Source: an uncultured Ruminococcus sp.
GTDB lineage: Bacteria; Bacillota; Clostridia; Oscillospirales; Acutalibacteraceae
Assembly: GCA_902765855.1 (NCBI GenBank)
Contig: CACXBF010000022.1
Coordinates: forward strand, 1 to 34,117
DNA length: 34,117 nucleotides
Direction of reading: 5' to 3'
The position numbers were made by a program, and so were the translations under genes. The stretch's first letter is position 1, and each line of letters begins with the position of its first letter. The notes under the pieces are model-generated. The model did no database searches. It was not told where the DNA came from and worked only from the letters and a program-made list of their open reading frames with translations. This document shows, piece after piece, positions 30,813 through 34,117 of this stretch.

Positions 30813-30841
30813 ATTATAGCTTTATTAAGAGTTTTTAACAA
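30813..30841 (-). promoter_or_regulatory. Minus-strand promoter pointing at the stem-loop
   Basis: On the minus strand TTGTTA (30841-30836), 17-base spacer, TATAAT (30818-30813). It would start an RNA near 30806 that runs leftward through the stem-loop. No matching terminator was found before the preceding gene. Confidence 0.4.
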
Positions 30842-30927
30842 GGCATCAGTCGAATTACAAACATAAAAAGCGGTTTATAAAACGAATAATTATAACTAAA
30901 CAAAAGGAACGGGAGGTATATAATAGT

Positions 30928-32682
30928 ATGAAAAAAGACAAAGCAATAGACAACATATATGAAGAAAGAGAAAAATTTATTATTGTAGGATTGACGGGTA
31001 GAACAGGATCTGGGTGTACTACTGTTTCAAAAATATTGAGCACTGAAATATTTGAAGAGCTAAACTTACACGAACCCAAAACAACTGATTTTGATACTAA
31101 CGAGCAGAGAAAGTATCAAATAGTATACAGCTATATAAAACAACATTGGAGTCCTTTCTTTAGAATAAGCATGACTGACGTTATATTTTCTTTTATAATT
31201 CAAGAATCATTTGATAATTTAATAGACAAATTAAGTGGCATTATAGGGAAAGAACTTGCAAAAAATATTAGTAACGAATTAAACGCCAAATTTCCTAATC
31301 TTAGAGCTGAGTATTTTTATCTGAATAAAGAAATATCTAAGATATTTGGAACAGATATTCATCTTGATAGATCTAATCGCAACAATTTAAAAATCGCGTA
31401 TAATATTCTCATAAGATTGTCTAGCATTCAATCAAAATTCAGAGAAGTAATGAATAATAATATATACATTGATAAATCTAACAACACGACAGTAAGCACA
31501 TTTACTTATTGTTTACAAGAGTTTGGAAATAGGATACGCAATCACGGGGATATAAACCCCGATAAAGAATTTAGTGGAATTCATATGTTTGCATTAGCAA
31601 GGAGAGCAAATGATTTTATAAAGGCTGTACAGGCAGTAAATAAAGCAAACAACCATCCAACATTTATTTGCCTTGATGCTATACGCAGTCCGTACGAAGC
31701 AACATATTTCCAAGACAGATATTCATCTTTCTATTTAGTTGCCGTTAGTACAGATGATAACGAAAGAATAAGAAGATTAGGAGAAAAACTAAGTCATGAA
31801 CAAATAAAAGCTTTAGATTCAAAAGAATATCCTTCTAAGCTAAAAGATGAATCAAGATTTACTAATCAGGATATCGGTGCGTGTCTACAACTAGCGGATA
31901 TATATCTGTATAATCCATACGAATCAACAAATGAAAAGTATTTTATTACAGAATTAATCGTTAAATATATTACTCTTATGAAGCATCCTGGATTAATTAC
32001 GCCAACCAGTGTTGAACGCTGTATGCAAATTGCATACAACGCTAAATTAAACTCCGGTTGTCTTTCAAGACAAGTTGGCGCAGTAATTACAGATTCTCAT
32101 TATAGCGTTAAGGCTGTCGGATGGAATAGTGTAGCTGAGGGACAAGTTCCGTGCAACTTAAGGAATGCTGAAAATTATTTGATAAATAAAGATAAAAGTT
32201 CATTCAGTACCTATGAACTTGAAAACCAAGAATTTATCGATCACATGCACAAAGAATACAAAAGAAAAATTGGGCTTTCATCATTAAAAGGACGCTTATG
32301 TTCATATTGTTTTAAGGATGAGTATGAACAAATTACACTACAAAAGAATCAAGTTCATACCCGTTCACTTCATGCAGAAGAAAATGCTTTTTTACAAATT
32401 GTAAAGTATGGCGGAGAAGGAATACAAGGCGGTAAATTATTTACGTCTGCAAGTTCGTGTGTCTTATGTTCCAAAAAAGCCTTTCAATTAGGAATAAAAG
32501 ACATTTTTTACATTGATCCATATCCGGATATTGCAACATCGCATATCCTTTCATTTGGTAAAGATAAAACAAAATGTCCAAAATGCCACCTCTTTTACGG
32601 AGCAATTGGAAGAGCATATACATGCTTATATACACAAAGAATAGCAATTAAAGATGAATTATCGTGTTTGTATTCTGATTAA
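30928..32682 (+). CDS. Anti-phage dCTP deaminase, AvcD-like (P-loop kinase-like plus deaminase)
   Basis: 584 residues in two parts. The N-terminal P-loop has GLTGRTGSGCTT (21-32) and belongs to a kinase-like domain that runs to about residue 340. The C-terminal cytidine/deoxycytidylate deaminase domain (about 355-584) has the catalytic HAEE (482-485) and zinc ligands SCVLC (Cys 511 and 514), with extra cysteine pairs (CSYC, CPKC) likely for a second zinc. This fusion is the plan of phage-defence dCTP deaminases (AvcD/DCD), which deplete dCTP during infection and in the AvcID form are held in check by a small RNA. GGGAGG lies about 12 bases before the ATG. Last gene before attR. Confidence 0.87.
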   Translation: MKKDKAIDNIYEEREKFIIVGLTGRTGSGCTTVSKILSTEIFEELNLHEPKTTDFDTNEQRKYQIVYSYIKQHWSPFFRISMTDVIFSFIIQESFDNLIDKLSGIIGKELAKNISNELNAKFPNLRAEYFYLNKEISKIFGTDIHLDRSNRNNLKIAYNILIRLSSIQSKFREVMNNNIYIDKSNNTTVSTFTYCLQEFGNRIRNHGDINPDKEFSGIHMFALARRANDFIKAVQAVNKANNHPTFICLDAIRSPYEATYFQDRYSSFYLVAVSTDDNERIRRLGEKLSHEQIKALDSKEYPSKLKDESRFTNQDIGACLQLADIYLYNPYESTNEKYFITELIVKYITLMKHPGLITPTSVERCMQIAYNAKLNSGCLSRQVGAVITDSHYSVKAVGWNSVAEGQVPCNLRNAENYLINKDKSSFSTYELENQEFIDHMHKEYKRKIGLSSLKGRLCSYCFKDEYEQITLQKNQVHTRSLHAEENAFLQIVKYGGEGIQGGKLFTSASSCVLCSKKAFQLGIKDIFYIDPYPDIATSHILSFGKDKTKCPKCHLFYGAIGRAYTCLYTQRIAIKDELSCLYSD

Positions 32683-32685
32683 GTG

Positions 32686-32697
32686 AACGCATGCGTT
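32686..32697. repeat. 12-base palindrome after the deaminase gene
   Basis: AACGCATGCGTT is a perfect palindrome starting four bases after the stop codon. It and the following AAAATT resemble the right arm of the dyad at 27821-27834 (ATGCGTTTTAATT against ATGCGTTAAAATT). There is no T-run, so a terminator role is doubtful. Confidence 0.35.
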
Positions 32698-32753
32698 AAA
32701 ATTAGTTTTGTGATGCAAATTATATTATTATTATCATTGTGAAGCAATAAAAC

Positions 32754-32936
32754 GATTTGCTTGACTTAAACTACGATATTTATTTTAATACGATTCTACG
32801 ATTTGACTGCGATCATTTTAGCCATATAGAAAATTTTAAGAAGTTTACTCAATGTCTGATGAATTTTAAAAACAATGAAGTGTTTAAGCTTTGTATTATC
32901 ACTTTTCTAAAAAATATTACCACATATTTCGGATAA
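32754..32936 (+). pseudogene. Remnant of an unknown gene at the right end
   Basis: An open frame of about 60 codons without a start codon ends at TAA 32934. It reads like protein (NYDIYFNTILRFDCDHF, then EVFKLCIITFLKN) but matches nothing I know. It is preceded by a stop codon in frame and has no SD site. Together with the AT-rich 32683-32753 it fills the gap between the deaminase gene and attR. Confidence 0.3.
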
Positions 32937-32957
32937 CAGACATATAAATAATTATTT

Positions 32958-32983
32958 CACCGAAGTGGTGTAATCATCAGGTC
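32958..32983 (+). other. attR arm and core
   Basis: Arm CACCGAAGTGGTG (32958-32970), six bases, then core TCAGGTC (32977-32983). The arm mirrors the left arm CACCACCTCGGTG with one mismatch. The two ends joined give a 40-base attP with 13-bp arms, the usual form for a large serine integrase. Confidence 0.8.
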
Positions 32984-33030
32984 CATATGAATGCAAATTC
33001 ATGCAGGTTCAAGTCCTGTTATCCGCACCA
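32977..33030 (+). tRNA. 3' half of the split tRNA-Leu(CAG)
   Basis: Loop bases TCAGGT, then the 3' anticodon strand CCATA, a variable arm with GAAT/ATTC stem, T-arm GCAGG-TTCAAGT-CCTGT, acceptor TATCCGC, and ACCA. All stems pair with or complete the 5' half at 12108-12147. It has no promoter of its own here and cannot form a tRNA alone. Confidence 0.92.
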
Positions 33031-33032
33031 GT

Positions 33033-33076
33033 ATGAGTGTTCATAACGGATTTATGTTATGGACACTCATTTTTTA
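33033..33076 (+). terminator. Original terminator of the interrupted tRNA-Leu gene
   Basis: ATGAGTGT-T-CATAAC pairs with GTTATG-G-ACACTCAT (14 pairs plus a T-G pair) around an 8-base loop, followed by TTTTTT. It begins three bases after the CCA end. Confidence 0.88.
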
Positions 33077-33100
33077 TTCAATTTCATCCGGTTTGTATGT

Positions 33101-33132
33101 GGTGAGCAGGTTTTTGTGCCTGCTCACCTTTT
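33101..33132. terminator. Hairpin between attR and the right-hand recombinase
   Basis: GGTGAGCAGG (33101-33110) and CCTGCTCACC (33119-33128) form a perfect 10-bp stem with an 8-base loop, followed by TTTTCT on the plus strand. It lies just past the stop codon of the leftward recombinase gene. Confidence 0.7.
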
Positions 33133-33135
33133 CTC

Positions 33136-34117
33136 TTATGCGGATTTAGCTGTGGGGATATACTCCACGTCTACGCCTTTTCGGGTGTTGGCTTTGTAGT
33201 TTTCGTCCTCTGATGACGGCAGCTCTAAGTAGCCGACAAAACGATAATAGATCACAATGCGTTGAGTGTAGTTCTTTTTGCCACCTTCTTTTTCGTACAC
33301 ATCAATGTGGTCGATAAGCTCTCTGAGCATTGGTGCTGTCAGAGAATCCATCTCCATAAACTTTCTGACAGCCTTAAGAAAATCATCCTTGTTCTGCTCC
33401 ATCTCGCTGATTTTGGCAAGGCGTTCCTTGTACTCAAAAATCTTTGTTTTCAGTTCAAGGCGTTCAACCTCATATTTGTGCGAAAGCTCCATATACATCT
33501 CATCGCTTAGCTTGCCGGAAACATTGTCCTCGTAGGTTTTGGCGAAAAGCGAAGTGAGCATTTCATTTCGGGCAGTTGCCCGGTTCAGCTCTGTTTCCAA
33601 GGTTTTCTGCTCCGCCAACATATCGGCGTTAGTTTTCTCGGCGAGAAGCTTTGCCAATTCTTCTTCGTGAGATTCGAGATATTTCGCTAAACGCCGAAGT
33701 TCTAACATCACTACCTGTTCGATAGCATCGGCTCGGATATAGTGCCGTGTTTCACAGTTGCCACGGGTATCGGTTTTGTAGTTGGAACAGCTAAAGAAAT
33801 GAATTTCCTTGTTGGTGGTATTCGTGTGATACCATAGCTTACTGCCGCAATCGGCACAGTAAAGAAAATCGCAAAACATATTCTTCTCGCCGTTTTCCTT
33901 TTTCGGAGCACGGCGCTTTGTCTTTACGACAAGCGTCTGCACCAATTCAAAATCATCACGATTGATAATCGGTTCGTGAACGTCCTTGAAAATCACCCAG
34001 TTTTCTTTAGGGTTATCATAACGCTTCTTGTTCTTATAGGATTTGGAGTAGGTCTTGAAGTTGATGATATCGCCGCAATACTCCTGCTGGGTAAGAATCT
34101 TTGTAACGGTAGTTTTG
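33136..34117 (-). CDS. Large serine recombinase, 3' part (runs off the right edge)
   Basis: About 326 residues are visible, and the frame stays open to the edge, so the N-terminal catalytic domain is outside the window. The visible part has a recombinase domain end (LTQQEYCGDIINFKTYSKSY, VIFKDVHEPIINRDDFELVQ), a zinc ribbon (FCDFLYCADCGSKLWYHT with later FFSCSNYK and C), a coiled coil, and a C-terminal DUF4368-like region (LTAPMLRELIDHIDVYE and the final VEYIPTAKSA). This is the Tn5397/TndX-like group. It is not closely related to the integrase at 14562-16172 and lies outside attR, so it belongs to another element. Confidence 0.9.
   Translation of the reverse strand, partial: KTTVTKILTQQEYCGDIINFKTYSKSYKNKKRYDNPKENWVIFKDVHEPIINRDDFELVQTLVVKTKRRAPKKENGEKNMFCDFLYCADCGSKLWYHTNTTNKEIHFFSCSNYKTDTRGNCETRHYIRADAIEQVVMLELRRLAKYLESHEEELAKLLAEKTNADMLAEQKTLETELNRATARNEMLTSLFAKTYEDNVSGKLSDEMYMELSHKYEVERLELKTKIFEYKERLAKISEMEQNKDDFLKAVRKFMEMDSLTAPMLRELIDHIDVYEKEGGKKNYTQRIVIYYRFVGYLELPSSEDENYKANTRKGVDVEYIPTAKSA

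Larger units (their letters stand above)
12141..32983. mobile_element. Integrative and mobilizable element in tRNA-Leu, about 20.8 kb
   Basis: Its ends are defined by the two halves of one tRNA gene and by the direct repeat TCAGGTC at 12141-12147 and 32977-32983. Inside are a large serine integrase, a MobC-relaxase with an overprinted partner, an oriT candidate, a RepA-like ATPase, a DUF6076/sigma-like pair, a resistance/modification gene cluster and a defence-like block. There are no type IV secretion genes, so it would need a helper for transfer and is better called mobilizable than conjugative. The mobilization genes point left and the cargo points right, from a divergent centre near 19,600. 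Confidence 0.88.

Noticed and set aside
33136-34117. Right-hand recombinase considered as the integrase of the tRNA-Leu element
   Set aside because: It lies outside attR, while a complete integrase lies inside, with an att-arm-like site upstream of it.

Overview
The window looks like the chromosome of a low-GC gut Firmicute, most likely a Clostridia/Oscillospiraceae (Ruminococcus-like) species. The evidence is AT-rich coding sequence, strong Shine-Dalgarno (SD) sites, a YlbJ-type sporulation membrane protein, a BceAB-type ABC transporter, large serine recombinases, and an interspersed non-coding repeat family of a kind I associate with such genomes. The organism is an inference from gene content, not a match.

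Bases 1 to about 12,060 are ordinary chromosome: a BceAB-like ABC exporter, YlbJ, a coiled-coil protein, uridine phosphorylase, CorA with a possible upstream leader peptide, a TtcA-like tRNA thiolase, TspO, a MoxR-type AAA ATPase behind a structured leader, and a phosphopantetheinyl transferase. The intergenic gaps hold four copies of one interspersed repeat (about 90 to 250 bp) and chains of perfect hairpins.

From 12,141 to 32,983 lies an integrative and mobilizable element of about 20.8 kb. It has cut a tRNA-Leu(CAG) gene in two inside the anticodon loop. The 5' half is at 12108-12147 and the 3' half at 32977-33030. Their acceptor strands (GCGGATA and TATCCGC) pair perfectly, and both share the 7-bp core TCAGGTC. 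Joining the element ends gives an attP with 13-bp arms in inverted repeat, as expected of a large serine integrase, and such an integrase is encoded inside (14562-16172). Just inside attL the element carries a complete tRNA-Leu with the same CAG anticodon. It lies downstream of the promoter of the broken host tRNA and before a strong terminator, so the element appears to replace the tRNA it destroys. The mobilization block runs leftward: a RepA-like ATPase, an oriT-like inverted repeat, a fused MobC-relaxase gene with a second membrane-protein gene overprinted in another frame (as mobB lies within mobA in IncQ plasmids), a 54-residue protein, and the integrase.

The cargo runs rightward. It has a DUF6076-like and sigma-like pair, then a small-molecule/antibiotic modification cluster (four GNAT acetyltransferases, one resembling AAC(6'); a methyltransferase; TfoX-like and GyrI-like proteins; an AraC/GyrI regulator), then a defence-like block. 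That block holds an AAA ATPase with a 101-residue partner, a candidate small RNA on the opposite strand, an unrecognised 320-residue protein, and an anti-phage dCTP deaminase (AvcD-like) with a structured upstream region. Gene remnants near both ends show cargo turnover.

Right of attR are the original tRNA terminator and the 3' part of a second, unrelated large serine recombinase that runs off the window, suggesting that another element lies next door.
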